Part shown: positions 22,919 through 36,061 of the stretch, piece by piece | How positions within the stretch are numbered: the first letter of the stretch is position 1 | Layout of the letters: every line of letters starts with the position of its first letter | Assembly: GCF_032854445.1 (NCBI RefSeq) | Contig: NC_088304.1 | Location: 1-64,000 of the forward strand | From: Liolophura sinensis | Taxonomy: Eukaryota > Mollusca > Polyplacophora > Chitonida > Chitonidae | Length of the DNA: 64,000 nucleotides | Reading direction: 5' to 3' | The notes under the pieces: model-generated | Databases searched by the model: none | What the model was told of the DNA's origin: nothing | Seen by the model: only the letters and a program-made list of their open reading frames with translations | Made by a program: the position numbers and the translations under genes

Positions 22919-24107
22919 ATGTCAGGAAAGAAGAGAGGGGAAAATTTTTCCTGTGAGCAGCGAATGGGTCTCATTGAGATAATTAAGGTCGACCACACTG
23001 TCGTAGAAGCTAAGAGTTGTGACACATCAGCCAACAGAAAGAAGCAGGCAGCATGGGAGAAAATCTCCAAAGAAATGTCTGCTAATTTTCCCGAGCGACC
23101 AAAATCGTCTGCGAAGGATCTACGAGAGTTGTGGAGGAGGATGAAAACAAAGGCAAAAGCGATGGTTCGAGCGAAAAATATCGATCTGCACAAAACTGGT
23201 GGTGGAGCGGCTGATGTTGGTGAACTTGGCCCTGAAATCATGGCTATCTTGGCAATCATTGCTGTGGATCTGGAGCAAATACATAACGATGTAGATGATG
23301 ATGCAATACCAATGTTTGAAGGATTGGCACAAAGACAAACAGACATCGATAATGTTACAGCATCGACTAACACGGCGGACTTACAAGAAAGGTATTTCAA
23401 AACTTTTCATCGCAATGTGGTATCTTGATAATACAGTGATTATTACAGCTTTTATTTTCTGACTTATCCAGCAACGGTTGTGTGTCTCATAGAACTGTCT
23501 GCAGTATAATTTTCGCTGTAAACCGGACCTTATGTGCAGATTGTATGGTGAATCAGGAAGGAAAATATTCCAAAGTGTTTAATTCCGAACAATAAATGGG
23601 CACCATAGCAGGTTTTTCTTCTTAAAACATTGTTATTTATTCTTTAAATAATCAAAGTACATATATCATTGTTCTATTACAGGGCAAATCGAGAATATTC
23701 CGAGAACATTTCTTCTGCCGAAGAACACGAGGAACTAGAAGGTCGTGGCGCCCTTGATATAACGCAGAATACCCAACCATCCAAGCCTACCCTCATATCA
23801 ACTGGGTAAGATGTGTTTCTTAAAGGGTTGCACTTTGCACTTGAGCTGCTGTCATCTACATTGTTCATATGTATTCCTTATTGCACTTTTCAGGAAAAAA
23901 AAGACATCCTCAACAGCTACACGTCATGAGTCGGGACCGGTACTGCAGAAGACGACTGAAGCATTGACTTACCTAAAAGAGGAACATGAAGCAAAGATGG
24001 CGTTGATTGAACTTCAAAAAGAGGCAGCAATATGCAAACGAAAAGCGTACGAAGCGAAATCTGATTACTACAAAGAAAAACTTAGACGCAAGCGTATTGA
24101 TTTGTAA
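22919..24107 (+). CDS. Harbinger Myb/SANT-like DNA-binding protein
   Basis: Three exons fit consensus splice sites: 22919-23391 (donor GTATTT), 23683-23805 (acceptor TTACAG, donor GTAAGA) and 23894-24107 (acceptor TTTTCAG). They join in frame to 269 aa plus stop. Residues about 10-90 form a Myb/SANT-like domain: it opens with FSCEQR, then has AWEKISKEM, LRELWRRMKTKAKA and KTGGG. The C-terminal 70 residues are a charged, coiled-coil-like helix (EALTYLKEEHEAKMALIELQ). In characterised Harbinger systems such a protein binds the element DNA and carries the transposase to the nucleus. I infer the same role here. The frame is intact, unlike that of its partner. The ATG at 22919 is chosen because it is the first one in front of the domain. 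Confidence 0.85.
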
Positions 24108-24534
24108 AATGATTTCTATCTTTGAATTAAATAAGACATTGTCCAGAAACTGTTTGCTTTGTTTTGCTCACTGATTGAAATATTGCACAACGAATCTCTG
24201 TCGAAATAGGTTGCCTCGTAAGTCCGCTTCAACCGCGTTCAGTGGTCGAATTGGTTCCTCAAGGTTTTGTCTCGGCAGGTCTGGCTCAGGCTCATGCAGA
24301 GGATCATGTCGTCATCTTGCCAGGTGATGTAAGCAGGCAGTTGCAACTATAATAGCCATGTTGTGATCCAGCTGAAATTGAAGCGGCCATTAATGTACAC
24401 GTATTGAGATCTAAGTACTGTATATGAAATAAAGCTGAAATAAAAGTGACTTATGTGAGGGAACGTTATTATTTTAGTGTCGTCAGAAAATGTTCTACGT
24501 CACACCCGACTAAACCACCGTATTATAATGGATT

Positions 24535-25596
24535 CTACTTTGAAACAATTTTAGAACTCCTCTCATTCAGGAAAATATTAAGCAAAAACGGATAGTATTT
24601 TTTCAATGATTTCCAAACAGTTTCTGCGGACAAATCGTTTATTGTGGTTTTGTGAAATAAACTGACATTGCATTTACTTACTGAACACCTCAGATGCATT
24701 CCCTTGGAAATGCATGGAAATCTTTTCTTCCAAATCTCAAATGCTCTTTCAATCACTCCCCTTGTTCTTCTCTGAGCAGTATTGTAACGAATTTCTGCTG
24801 GTGTCATCGCATTGCGAATAGGAGTGAGCATGAATTGGCGACACGTGTATGCTGGATCCCCAAGGAAAATACCTTGGTATTCTCCTGTCTGGAATTTACG
24901 GAATAGTTCCGACTCCTCAAATACCCGAGAGTCATGTGCTGAACCATACCATCTGGCAACAACGTTCGTGAAGATAAGTTGATGGTCACACACAAGCTGA
25001 CAGTTGAGGTTGTAATATCCTTTCCTGTTTATAAACCGTAAAGCATCCCTGCCACCAGGATTTACAATTGCTACATGGGAGCCATCGATAGCGCCAATAA
25101 CACCAGGGAAATGCGTAATCTCATAAAACCCTGTGCAACTACTCGTCTTTCTTGCAGTGTGTCGGGGAAATGAATAAACTGCCTTTTCCTGGCACAAATC
25201 GCGGCAGTGACACGATCAATAGCCCTGCAACACGACGCTTGTGAAACTCCACACATGTCCTTTAACATCCATCTGAAACGATGCTCTCGCATAGAATGGT
25301 AATGCAACTGTCAACTGTTGAAGAGGAGTTAGTGCATAATTCCTCCTGGTTGCGGGCAGCAGGTCATCTTGTAATAAATTCAGCAGCCAACGAAACGATT
25401 CTTTGGAGATCCTGTAACGTCTGATGAATTTTGTATCATCGTATTTCTCTAAGGGATTTATTCTATTCTCAAAAACCCTGACGGCATGCGCATGATCACA
25501 GCGCATCTGTACCTCTTCCCCTGCCTCGTCCTGAGCAAACTCTAACACTGCTAGGGCATCCATGTCAGCACCGTTCTGCACTAAACTTAGAGCCAT
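24535..25596 (-). pseudogene. HARBI1-type Harbinger transposase, frameshifted
   Basis: Minus-strand gene starting at ATG 25596-25594. The DDE triad is visible: Asp in VIGAIDGSHV, Asp in FLGDPAYTC, and Glu in TRGVIERAFEIWKKRF. An N-terminal helical region (RRYRISKESFRWLL, LTPLQQLTVAL) precedes the catalytic core. Two single-base shifts break the frame: one near 25255 (between GHVW and GVSQASCCRAIDRV) and one near 25125 at a T-run (GGTTTTATGAG where GGTTTTTATGAG would restore QGFYEITHFPG). Together the three frames give about 355 residues, the usual family length. No introns are needed. It lies tail to tail with the Myb-like gene, about 430 bp apart. Confidence 0.88.
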
Positions 25597-25809
25597 TCCC
25601 TATGTAAAGTACTTAGTCGGAGCAGTTAAACATACCCCTCACTGACGATTAAACATTCCTTTGTTGTTTAGACGCGTGTGGTTAAATTTTGATCGGGTGT
25701 CATTTAATCACATCTTGTGAATCGGCGACTAAGATTAAATAGGTGATGATCGCATGATTAGTGCTTTTACACGCGTGTAAACTTTAAAACACCTTTATGA
25801 ATTCGGCCC

Positions 25810-27820
25810 AATGTGTTTAGAACTGGAAGACTTACACTTAGTATCTCTGATTACTCCAACATAGCTGCCCCTCCCTTCTCCCAACAACAGTGTGCATGTT
25901 ACTATTTGAAAATAGTACCCTGCCCATTCATTTGTTTAGCTCCGGTTCTAGAGGGCATATCTATCTAGATGTCTTACAACATAATGTGTAAAGCCAGGCA
26001 ACAGGAACTGTTACAAGTTCTATACATAGGGGTTGTTTATTGCCTGCAGAAATTTGCAAACACACATAGAATAACACATCTTCAAACGACATGAATGTAG
26101 GCTACAGAAAAACTGTTCACTTCTGATGTATATATAGGCAAAAAATATTGAATGTTGTTAACATAGAAATTAATTTCTATGAAAATAAAACTGGGAGCAA
26201 ATAACACGGAGGTATACACCATGCCTTTGAATATGACTCAGGCATCCACTTTATGACATATAGTCTCGACAGGGTATACATCAGCTGATGAGTAATTAAA
26301 TTGTAACTTGATGACCGGTTAATACTGACAGTGCCTAAAATAAACCACAGATACATGACACAATAAGATATTGTACACCTTGGACAGATTTTAAACATAC
26401 CTCAAAGAACACTTCATTCAAAAAGGGAACTTTAACATGGTAAATAATTGTCCTTACTTGACTTGTTATTCATTGAAAGTGAATAATTCAGTCATTCAAT
26501 GCATTTAAAAACAAGTAAAACAATGTATCATTTCGATTTTTTGAGCCTTTTAACACGATACATGTGTAATGTTTGCTTACTTAACCCAACTCTTAATATT
26601 ATTTTCCGACCACTGTCTTGCAAGGTATTAATTTGCCTAAATGAGTGAATAACGCCTAAAGTGAAAAGAAATGGGTTGTTTTGCAAATTTTGTTTGCTTC
26701 AAGAGTAGGTAAAAAGTCGCACCCGTACGGGTATTTCTTTGACACTTACCCGTTGGGTGACAAAGCCTTCACAGGGAGACAAGGAAAGACATAAAATATA
26801 AACATTTACCCTTGAACAAAGCTCGTGTACGGCGTAAAACACCAATCAAATAAATAAATAAAATTGTACAAAGCTCAAGGATCTAAGGAAACAAGTATGA
26901 GAATGACAATGCTATTTGGTTTAAACGTACACCGTGTTAAGCCGTTATAACGCGCATCCTCGATTGAATTTTGAACTAATCCACTGCCGATCTCCACCAG
27001 ATTCTCGTCTACATTTGTATCGCATTATTCTTTGTTTTTTCGTAAATTTTTCATCCCAAAAGTTACGTGTCCTCTCCTAAAACATACCTAAGTTTCGTCA
27101 ATATCTGACTGAACGATTTCGCCAAAAACGAAACTTTTTGCTAAGAATAATAATAATAATACACCAATCAATTTCCATAGGGTTTTAAACTGAAAGACTT
27201 GAACTTCTAATAAATACATTTACCCTTGAGCACCATGACAAAAACCAGCCAATAAGAAGTTCCGGATCAATAATCGCAAGACGAATTCCAAAAACGACAT
27301 TTAACACGAAGTATCAAAAAACTAAGTACGAAGATAGGACGGTTTTCAGCGATGTAGGAAAGACGCAATTTATGTTCTAGGCGACTGAGTGAAATCAGTA
27401 TTCAAACCGTGAACCATGGTAGAATATAACGCGTCGATAATAAAGCGTGTATCTTGCTTTGTAGCTGTTTATATATCCAAAGCGACGATCTCATCCAGCA
27501 CATGTTTGAACAAAAATGGCTACCCCTCGTTCGGTGGTGAGGTAAGTGGGTTATTAGCATGTCGATAGACCGGTCATGGAGAGAGTTTTTCTCAACAGTT
27601 TTATCGGTGGCTCGTCAAGGCTGAGAGTCAGAGTCGAGCCGTAATCATGATCATAGTCGGACCACATAGTGGCTATTGTACGGCCGATTTCAGTCTGACT
27701 AGCCGAAAAAGCATTCCCCAGTAGAATCCTCTTTTACAATTTATTTCCTAATTAGCATTTCTTCTTTAAATAGCTGCAAACTACATGATCAAAATGCTAT
27801 ATATATTTTTTCTAAGAATT
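25810..27820. other. Non-coding, repeat fragments
   Basis: No gene seen. A 3'-end scrap of the mollusc-type SINE (ACGGCGTAAAACACCAATCAA followed by AAAT repeats) is at about 26826-26866. About 27240-27440 is a member of a dispersed family (AATCGCAAGAC, GATGTAGGAAAGACGCA, GTGAAATCAGTATTCAAA) also present near 29620-29870 and 46860-47110. Confidence 0.5.
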
Positions 27821-30800
27821 TCAAAGTATTGTCTATACACATGCTAACTAGCAGAGCCAGAGTAAGTAATCCCTACAACACAATATATTTGCTAGTTAGC
27901 ACTTTCAAAGTATTGTCTAAATAGATGCTAACTATCACGGCCAGGACCTTGATATTGTCACAACACAATTGCACTCAAAGCGGAAAAGAAATACACATTT
28001 GGATGAACGACAGTTTATAAACTAACATGAGTTCTTTTGGAAATTGGTTTTGCGATTATTGACTTAGCACGCCCCTTCCTAGCCTACGAATGTCCGAAAT
28101 GATGCTTAAATTCACATGTTGATTTTATAGTCTTCACGCTGTTTAAACCCTGCAGGATGTATGAAACGTTTGGTTTGTATTTCTTAATGTGGAGTATATG
28201 ATGTGTTTTTGCGATTATTGCGGTTTTGCAATTATTGCGTTTTTGTGATTATTGACTTAGAACGCCCCTTCTTGAAATACGAATGTCCGAACTGACGCTT
28301 AAATTCACAGCTTGTGGATTTTATATGATGTGGTTTAACATATAGAAATACAAAACGCTGCTCATCTTTCCAGTTTTTGCGTAAAAATGACTTTAAACTA
28401 GTTTTCATGCGGACCCAGCGGTCTGCCCCGGCTAATACAGAAAGTGTTGTGACATTAAGGCTTTAGGTATCAATACAACTTTGTAGTCATGGTAGTGGAG
28501 GGAGGGGGGGGGGGGGGGGGCGCAGAATTGAAGGGACGGGAGTGTTAAGCAGGTCTGACGTTCTCAACATATTCATCGATGACATCACTTCTGAATACGC
28601 ATAAAAAGAGGGGTTATTCAGAAATATATAAAATATGCGCCGGAAATGAAAAATTTCTGTCGTTTTTTGGCATATTTTTGTCATTTCCTTAAATCCAAAC
28701 TCTACGTTTTCTAATACCTTTTCATTAACCTTTTAAGAGAAAAGAGGGCTAAAATTGAGGAAAGCATTGTCACAGAGACAAATAAATCTATGTGTACTTT
28801 CACTTATAGATTTATCATTTTTCTACGGATTTTTTAAACGTATTTCAATGCGTTTAAATATCTGAGTTTTGAGGTGAGCTTTATTCATCTTACTGACAGT
28901 AAGCCCGGTAATCGTACATAATTATGGGCGGATAACATCTAGGCTGATGATTGAAGTGACAGATCTGTTAACGCGTTACAGGTTTTTTTTATTCTTGATG
29001 TATTTAGAAACAAAAGCCTTCGCGCGTGATTGAACATCAGCCGGTCATTAAAGAGATGAAAAGGTAATAAACACATGTAGCACAAGCTAGGTGTATCCAA
29101 TTAACACATGGAGCTACCTAGACATAAGCGTGGGGATAGTCCTACTCAGAGTGAAGTTAGCCCTACACGTATATTGCCTAGTTTTGGGTTTTGGCTGCCC
29201 CAGTGGTCGCCACATATCGCTGGATTTTACTCGGCAGGTCTCATATAATCAGCACATCTGTAATTATAGACCTACAGTAATGTCTTTGCTGTTGTTGCAG
29301 TTACCCAGAGTATAAAAAAAATAACATGCTAACTCCCATTTCGAAGTAGTAGCTTTGCTGTCTTTGTGTGGATATCTTGTCCCCAAACAGTGAGCCTTTG
29401 ATATCTTCTTGGTAACCTTTGGCATCTTCCAACAAGTATGTGCTGTTTTTGGAGAAAGAAACACCGTTAAGATGTTCAGGGGCAATAACTTTTACTTGCT
29501 GGAAAGCTTCCACAGGTGGCGCTTTCTAGCTGAAATGGTTTCTGGCGGTATCCAGTCTGTGGATTAATAGGTACTAAACCGGTTTGACCTCTTTGGTTAA
29601 TAACGTGTGGAAGAAATCTTCAAACATATACGTCTTAACAGACATTCGTATACCAGCCGTCAACCATGTTCTATGTTCATAACTCCCAAAACGAAATTTA
29701 ACACAAATCACAAAAAGAACACAAAAAGTATGTAAAGTAAAAATTAGAAGGGAATCGTGCAAAGAGAAGTCAACAGTTTTATTGTTGCGAGAAAGACACA
29801 ACGAATGTTCTAGCCCAACGAGTGAAATCAGTATTGAAATCGTGTACCATGCTACCATCTCGGTTGCGATTTCATTCTTCGTATATCCGACATGGGGATT
29901 TAATTCAAGACAATAACTATACAGCCCTTAGCCCCGGGCTAAGTTCAGTTAGGCACAATCACGAAGCAGAGTACCACGAATTCTGGACGCTGTGTACATA
30001 TTTATTTAAAAGGAAATAATACTCATTCTAAATTTTAAGACACTTAGAGTGTATTTGTTTGATAGAATAACCTTGGCGCTCTAGTTTTTGCATGAACAAC
30101 TTGCGACGTTATTGCAAAAACTATGACTATGAAATAAAGCTCAGCTAAATCCACGAACATTATCTTTCCAAAGAAAGAAACACGTTACGCAAAATAACAA
30201 GACGAACAGCATAAGGCGTCAAACCAGAGCACTGACGACAATGTGATAGCTGATAAATGGTAACACGAAACCCATGAAGTAGGCCTCTTACTGTACATGT
30301 TGTCTTATTCTAACGCTTCATGTCAAGCATATTCAAAAGGCTATGTTGTCTTGATATTTATCATGTATACAGTAAACATTTAAACACATAACGTAGACGC
30401 CAGATGTGATCGTCAAGTAGCTTCAGGTGCTTGTTTTATGATGTATGACTTCCTCCCTATGTAACTCACAGCGTATGTAATAAAACATCATTGCATATTT
30501 CTGCTTAAGCCATGGTACTAGGGGGCGTGTGAATTGCCACTACTTATGCATTTACCTGAACAGTCAGAATAAAACCCTGACTGAGGTCAATTGACAACAG
30601 GCCGTTTTCCACCAGTTACTTGTGACCATTTGCCAGTTATTACTGTCGTCGCTGCTCTGGTTTTTCTATCCGTGCTGTACGTCTTAATTATATTTACTGT
30701 CCTGCACTGAACTAAAGCACTTTAACTCTGTGAATATTCATAAATGTGTGTGTGAGGGCTTTTGTGGCGGGCACACTAATAGTATCTCATTTTTTTTTAT

Positions 30801-32287
30801 TTGATTGGTGTTTTACGCCGTTTCAGGTATACGACAGCGGTCAGCATTATGGTGGGCGGAAACCTAATGAACATCTCAGTGTAAATTACAAATCCACCTT
30901 ACAAGTGTCACAACTAGAGTGCGATAGCTGACATAAAAATTACATAAAGAAAAAACATAAAAATTACATAGAGTTCAGATGAAACAGAGTGAAAAGTTAG
31001 TTGTAAATGTGGTAAAGAGACAAATTCTTAAATATTATGACAAATCAGGTTAAATGCATGTAAATTTATTTGAATATAAACAACAAATTTACAAATAACT
31101 AGGCATGCATCACATCCTTACTTAAAATCTTATGTTGAAGACGATATATCCTAAGAGATGGTCCAAAATACCCGCTATAGACACACTATTTTTAATAGCC
31201 CTTTCTCCTGAAAGAAAAAACTTCGGGAGTAATAATTCGTAGCGAATAGCCCATAATCCATCCACGAGCGCTGAATCAGAACACGTGACCTTATAGCGAC
31301 CAGCAGCTTTACGAGGACGTAATTACCATGACAACCAGCACAGTAGGTATGGCGTCGGTATGGAAGTTACATCTCATAACCGTAACATGAAGTATACGTC
31401 AGATGAAAAACCATTAAACAATGTGGCAGAATGTAGTTAGATTTATTGTTTTGGATTTTTTAAAGTCTAGTGAAATTAATTAGAATCTTTAGATTCTGCA
31501 GTGGCTTTTTATGAAGACAATGGGATCAGTGACGCTCCATCAGGTGTTTGCTGCTTAACGCAAAAAGTTTGCAACATTTCATCCTTCAAGATATATAGAC
31601 ACATACATAACTTGAATTTTACGCCGTATTCAATGGTGAGAGGAAACCGGGCGCAACCACAGGGAAACCCACGACCATCCGCCGGTTGCTGTAGGACCCT
31701 GCTTAATTAGTTCCAATCGAGGACATCAGTTGTGAGGTTAAGACTAAACGAGCTGAAGTGCGTCATGCGGGTTCCAAAGGTCAAACCAGTCTAGTGGTGG
31801 CAGTGATGTGAAACAAACGTAGGTAGAGACGCATGCGCTGTAGGGTGTTCGGTAGTAACTCTAGGGGATGAGAATGGAAACAGTAAACTGCAGGAGCACC
31901 AGTTAGTCATGAGCCTGAGAGAAACATATGCTGCATTCAACGAAAATAATCACGAGACTCGTGGGTGCTCTTTTGAGCTCAGAAATTCCACCCAATGTAT
32001 GCACAAACATGTACCATATTGCTTTAAAGTGTAAAAACATGCTATTTCCCTTTAAAAACAAGCGTCAAGTCCGACATTCCTATACTATTCGTAGTCCTTA
32101 AAGGGCGTTCCAAGTCGATAATCGCAAGATCCATTTCCACAACAACGTGTAACACTAACTCCCGAAGACAACGGTATGTAAGAAATTATACAAATCAGAA
32201 ATAAAACCGGTAACACACAAGAGAGAAGTGACTATCAGTTTTCAATGATGCCGGGCAGACAATGAATATTCCAGGCATGAATTCCAT
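27821..32287. other. Non-coding, dense in dispersed repeats
   Basis: No supported gene. Visible items: two copies of CTTTCAAAGTATTGTCTA (near 27826 and 27902); reverse-orientation scraps of the 'CGAATGTCCGAA...GACGCTTAAATTCACA' family at about 28050-28130 and 28230-28320; G17 at 28504-28520; a family member at 29620-29870; a Penelope 3' scrap (minus) at about 30020-30130; members of the 'AAATGGTAAC...TTATTCTAAC' family at about 30180-30330 and, inverted, 30470-30700; inverted SINE 3' scraps at about 30795-30870 and 31610-31690; and a copy of the GACATTCCTATA...GGGCGTTCCAAG family at 32060-32287. Confidence 0.5.
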
Positions 32288-34400
32288 ATCAAAGTTCAAA
32301 TTCGTAGTCCGTGAATGAGTTCCATGTCAAATAACAGCTAAACAAGTATCTAAGTCGCGCATTAATTGCAACAGGTCATAAAGGCATCATGCTAATGTAA
32401 TTAGCATGGCTACCCTTACGGCCCCTAGGTTAAGCGGTATTAGATACAGTTTGAAAATGACGAGCGTTACAGACCCTAACCGATCAGATTATGATTCAAA
32501 AGTAACAAACCATTACGTGTTTCCCGTTAATATGTAAAGATCTCATGCTACAAGAGGCGCCATCTATGATGTTACACATGGCATACAAGAAAGACGGTTA
32601 CACTGAGCAGCCAGCGCCATCTATGTTGTTAAATACCATGTAAGTGATAGATATGTACATAGGGATAACAGCGCCGTCTATGTGGTTGATCACAATGCAG
32701 ATCGCCAGAGATTCTCAACGCTCTGTCCATACCTGCCAACGAGAATGTTATACTCATTGTAAAATTTGAGAAACTTAGAATGAAGTCGTTTGATGGAGTA
32801 TCCTTGACAAACTAGTTTTCGAACTAGCAACTTGTGACGCAGATTAAAGTCATCACAATTAACGCAAGATCGGACAAATGCTACAAGGCGAGATATGTAT
32901 ACGCCATATGCAGGACCCTTTGGTATATTGCTATCTAAATAAGGATAATTTACAATATCAAACTTGAAATTATCCCTTTTGTCGTAAAGGCGGCATGAAA
33001 GGAGACCTTTTCCGTCTTTGTACAGATATAGATCCAAATAAGATGTACCATCAGGACTATCTGTTGTCTCCTTTTAATCCAATGAAGGGGGGCCTCCGTG
33101 GCTCGGTCGGTTAGCGCGCTAGCGCAGCGTAATGACCCAGAAGCCTCTCACCAATGCGGTCGCTGTGAGTTCAAGTCCACCTCATGCTGGTTTCCTCTCC
33201 GGCCGTAAGTGGGAAGGTCTGTCAGCAACCTGCGGATGGTCGTGGGTTTCCCCCGGGCTGTGCCTGGTTTCCACCCACTGTAATGCTGGCCGCCGTCGTA
33301 TAAGTGAAATATTCTTGAGTACGGCGTAAAACACCAATCAAAAAAAAAAAAACCGCTTCAGCAATATGGGGATTATTTAACGTCAGTTGATCATCAATAT
33401 ACCGTTTGGTAAATGAAAAGGATCGAGCTTTAAAGATATTACTTTTAAGTAATTTCTGCATATAGTCGTATTCATATGAAAACAGGTATAGGTCTGCCAA
33501 AAGAGGCTCACAAATGGTACCCATTGGAATACCTATGCACTGTTGGTAAATGGTATCTCCGAATTTCTGAGAAATTCAAGTAATTCAATAAATAATGTAA
33601 CATCCCATGAGTGGTAACCTTTATAAAGAGTAGAACTAAAGAAAGCCTTATTGTTTCTGACGTTAATGTAACGGTGACCTGTTTTAGTCAATACCGAGAC
33701 GATTAACGACGATATTCTTTTAATAAGATCTTTCTGAGGAATCGTAGTATAGAGAGTAGAGAAATCCCATGTGGATACGTCTTAGTACGGTATATGCATA
33801 TGAGCATCGAGTTGTTCTGTAAGACGTTTGGAGTTGTTAAGAATTCACATGCAGTTGACACCTGAAGTTTTTTTGACAAGAGTTTGGTGGTACAGCTTCT
33901 TGAACCTGCAATAAATAGAGCCTTGTATGTGGATTTATGCATTTTAGGAATCCAGTAAAGTTGTGGTATTTCTGTGTGACGGGTAGGTATATTTATGCGC
34001 CTTTCTTTAAGAAAGGTTTTGTGTTTGTTAAATAGTTCCTCCAGAGTACATGTAGTAGCAGAATACGTGGGTGTCGTTGTAGATGCACATAGCTCTTGAA
34101 CAAGAATTTGATAATAATAATTCTTGCAAATAAAGATGACATTATTAGGAGCCTTGTCTGCTACAGTGATGACAAATTTACTATGAAGGTCAGCGAGTGC
34201 TTCTTGCACAGAGGGATCCTTCAGAACCTGTTTAACTTTAGGTAGAGCATCAATGTCTAGACGGTGTATAGTTAAACTAACTTTCTTTTTGACAATCTCA
34301 AGCCAATCGTTAAGTACCGAAGAATCCACTTTCTCCCGTTTTGACCATTTTTTAACATACTCCTCAAGTGCGGAGATGATAGTTTTTTGTTTGATCGAAT
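32288..34400 (-). pseudogene. Penelope-like element reverse transcriptase, copy 2
   Basis: Same family as 18531-20400 and the same orientation. From the 5' side on minus it has VITVADKAPNNVIFICKNYY (34329 onward), PQLYWIPKMHKSTYKALFIAGS, a gap of about 68 bp relative to copy 1, FSTLYTTIPQ-like sequence, GTICEPLLADLYLF, RYIDDQLTLN, then, after a SINE insertion, YLDLYLYKDGKGLLSCRLYDKRD and CVNCDDFNLRHKLLV. It preserves a longer 5' end than copy 1 but carries frameshifts, the inserted SINE and the same TGA in NCMW. Residues conserved in the RT core (RYIDD) are still recognisable. It is a dead copy. Confidence 0.85.
33088..33352 (+). mobile_element. tRNA-derived SINE inserted in Penelope copy 2
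   Basis: A full-length SINE. The 5' end GGGGCCTCCGTGGCTCGGTCGG resembles a tRNA with an A box (TGGCTCGGTCGG) and a B box (GTGAGTTCAAGTCC near 33168). The middle is CCTGCGGATGG...GGGTTTCCCCCGGGCT, and the 3' end GAGTACGGCGTAAAACACCAATCA is followed by an A-tail. Compared with Penelope copy 1 the insertion replaced about 18 bp of target and shows no target duplication. The 3' motif is one I associate with mollusc SINEs. Confidence 0.85.
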
Positions 34401-35440
34401 GTTGACATTACTCTTTTCTCTATACTTAGGACCCCTCACAAAGAGATTTCTTTCTACACTAAATATTCTTCTGCTACCTTTTTCTATGAACAGTGGATGA
34501 GGCTTGCTGATTCAGTGAATGTGGATTTGATTTTTTTCACGATTTACCAGATGATGAAACTCTCCAAAATTTGCAGTGAAATAAATGGTTTTTTAGGATA
34601 TCAACGGACGACTCAGCAAACAAGTGGATATCTGCACTGTGGTAGATCTCCATGCCTATCTCTGCTTAATCATGCTGAAACTCTTGCAGCACTGCTGTGT
34701 CCAAAGAAAATTGTACGTCAATTGATATATATATTTTTGTTTTGTTTCTACAGGTGATGCAGTGTAGATATCTGAGGTGATCAGGACTTGTTTACCAATG
34801 GTTATTGGATGATAATGAGTCTATGCAAATTAACCTATTGCAGATAGTTTTTTACCAAGTCACTTTTTGTTCATGCTAGCCCGGTAAATGTGGAAGAGTT
34901 GAAGAGTATAGATGTGTTCATATACTGCGATTTCTTGTGGCAGGGTCAGTCCACTGCCGCCTCTGAGGTATCATGCCGAAGACAATAGACATGACACCTC
35001 ACAGGCACATTATACTGACACTGAGCCAACCGACCCTGTTTCCTTGCTTTAACCTCTCAGTGCTGAGCGCATTGCGTCATTTTAAAACCCTTTATTGTGA
35101 CCCTACCCGAGTTTGATCCCGGGTTTCTCGACGAGAACTTCGGATTATCTAACAATTCGGCCAAACGTCACGTATAATATATATATCTGTAAACAATTTA
35201 ACAGCCAATGTTTATTGGCTTTGTACATTTAATAGCATCAGTTTACTATTAAGTAGTTTTATTAGTGTTTACTGGAAATATCAACCATATTACAATGTAA
35301 ACATTTCACATGTACAGGATCATCAACACATTATAATGAAACACCTACAGCAAAGACAGTAAAGGCAGAGCAGCGACGACAGTGTGGTAGCATCACTCCA
35401 GTTAACAGTTTGGTTGCATGGCGTGCAGACATGCGAACTA
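34401..35440. other. Non-coding, one dispersed repeat
   Basis: No gene supported; the 86-codon frame at 34497 has no family signature. About 34935-35180 (ACATTATACTGACACTGAG, then a TGACCC...GATCCCGGG stretch) is related to 60150-60330. Confidence 0.45.
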
Positions 35441-36061
35441 TACTATCCAAAAAAAGAAACGCATAGGTGTTTTGTTTTATTTTAAAATGAAATAAATACA
35501 TTTTGTCTTCATTTCATGAGCAAAATGTGTTTTAATATTGTTAATAGTCACAGTTAGCACACATTTTATTCCTCAAAACATTTCTTAGTTGAAAATGTTG
35601 AGTTTGGAGGCCGTTTTTGGAAGAAGTAAAAAATACAGCACCACACTGCATCACGTGCAGTCTTACACGCCAAACTTACGCATGGAAAGCATGCAGTGTG
35701 TGACTATAAAACGGCAACTTCGGGCCGGAAATCGGCGTCTTTCAAGTGGTGTTTTCAAGCTGATTCAACACGCCACGTCTTGACACTGTCACAAGAAATA
35801 TTGCCATTGGAAGACCGAGCTGGAGAGTCCCAATCGTCCATTTCTAGGCGTCTACACGTCAGCCAGAGCACGATTTCACGGCTTGTGTCCCGCTACAACA
35901 AAACTGGGACAACAAATGACCGTCGGCGTTCAGGTCGACCACGTGTCACTACAGCAGCCCAAGATCGCTACATAAGGATCCTCCATTTGCGTGACCGTTG
36001 TGCTACAGCTGAAAGCACAGCAGCCAGCATACCGGGACTGAGGAGGATATGTGGCAACTAA
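35441..36061 (+). pseudogene. Tc1 element, 5' half only
   Basis: It begins with the terminal sequence TACTATCCAAAAAAAGAAAC after a TA, identical to the ends of the palindromic Tc1 at 37227-38939. The coding part (35760-36061) is the N-terminal DNA-binding region of a Tc1 transposase: a paired-like helix-turn-helix (ISRRLHVSQSTISRLVSRY), the GRPR-type AT hook (RRRSGRPRVTT), then YIRILHLRDR and IPGLRRI. It stops at IPGLRRI. The next residues expected (QTVRNRLREHGL) occur at 38031, so the two pieces look like halves of one element. Confidence 0.8.

Larger units (their letters stand above)
22565..25809. mobile_element. PIF/Harbinger DNA transposon, complete ends
   Basis: The 3,245-bp element starts GGGCCGAATTCATAAA and ends with its exact reverse complement (perfect 16-bp termini, with weaker similarity inward). 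The direct repeat AAT lies immediately outside each end (22562-22564 and 25810-25812), fitting the 3-bp duplication of this superfamily. An internal hairpin (22647-22657 with 22706-22716) sits near the left end. It carries the usual two genes in convergent orientation: a Myb/SANT-like protein on plus (22919-24107) and a HARBI1-type transposase on minus (25596-24535). The transposase is frameshifted, so this copy is probably not autonomous. Confidence 0.9.
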
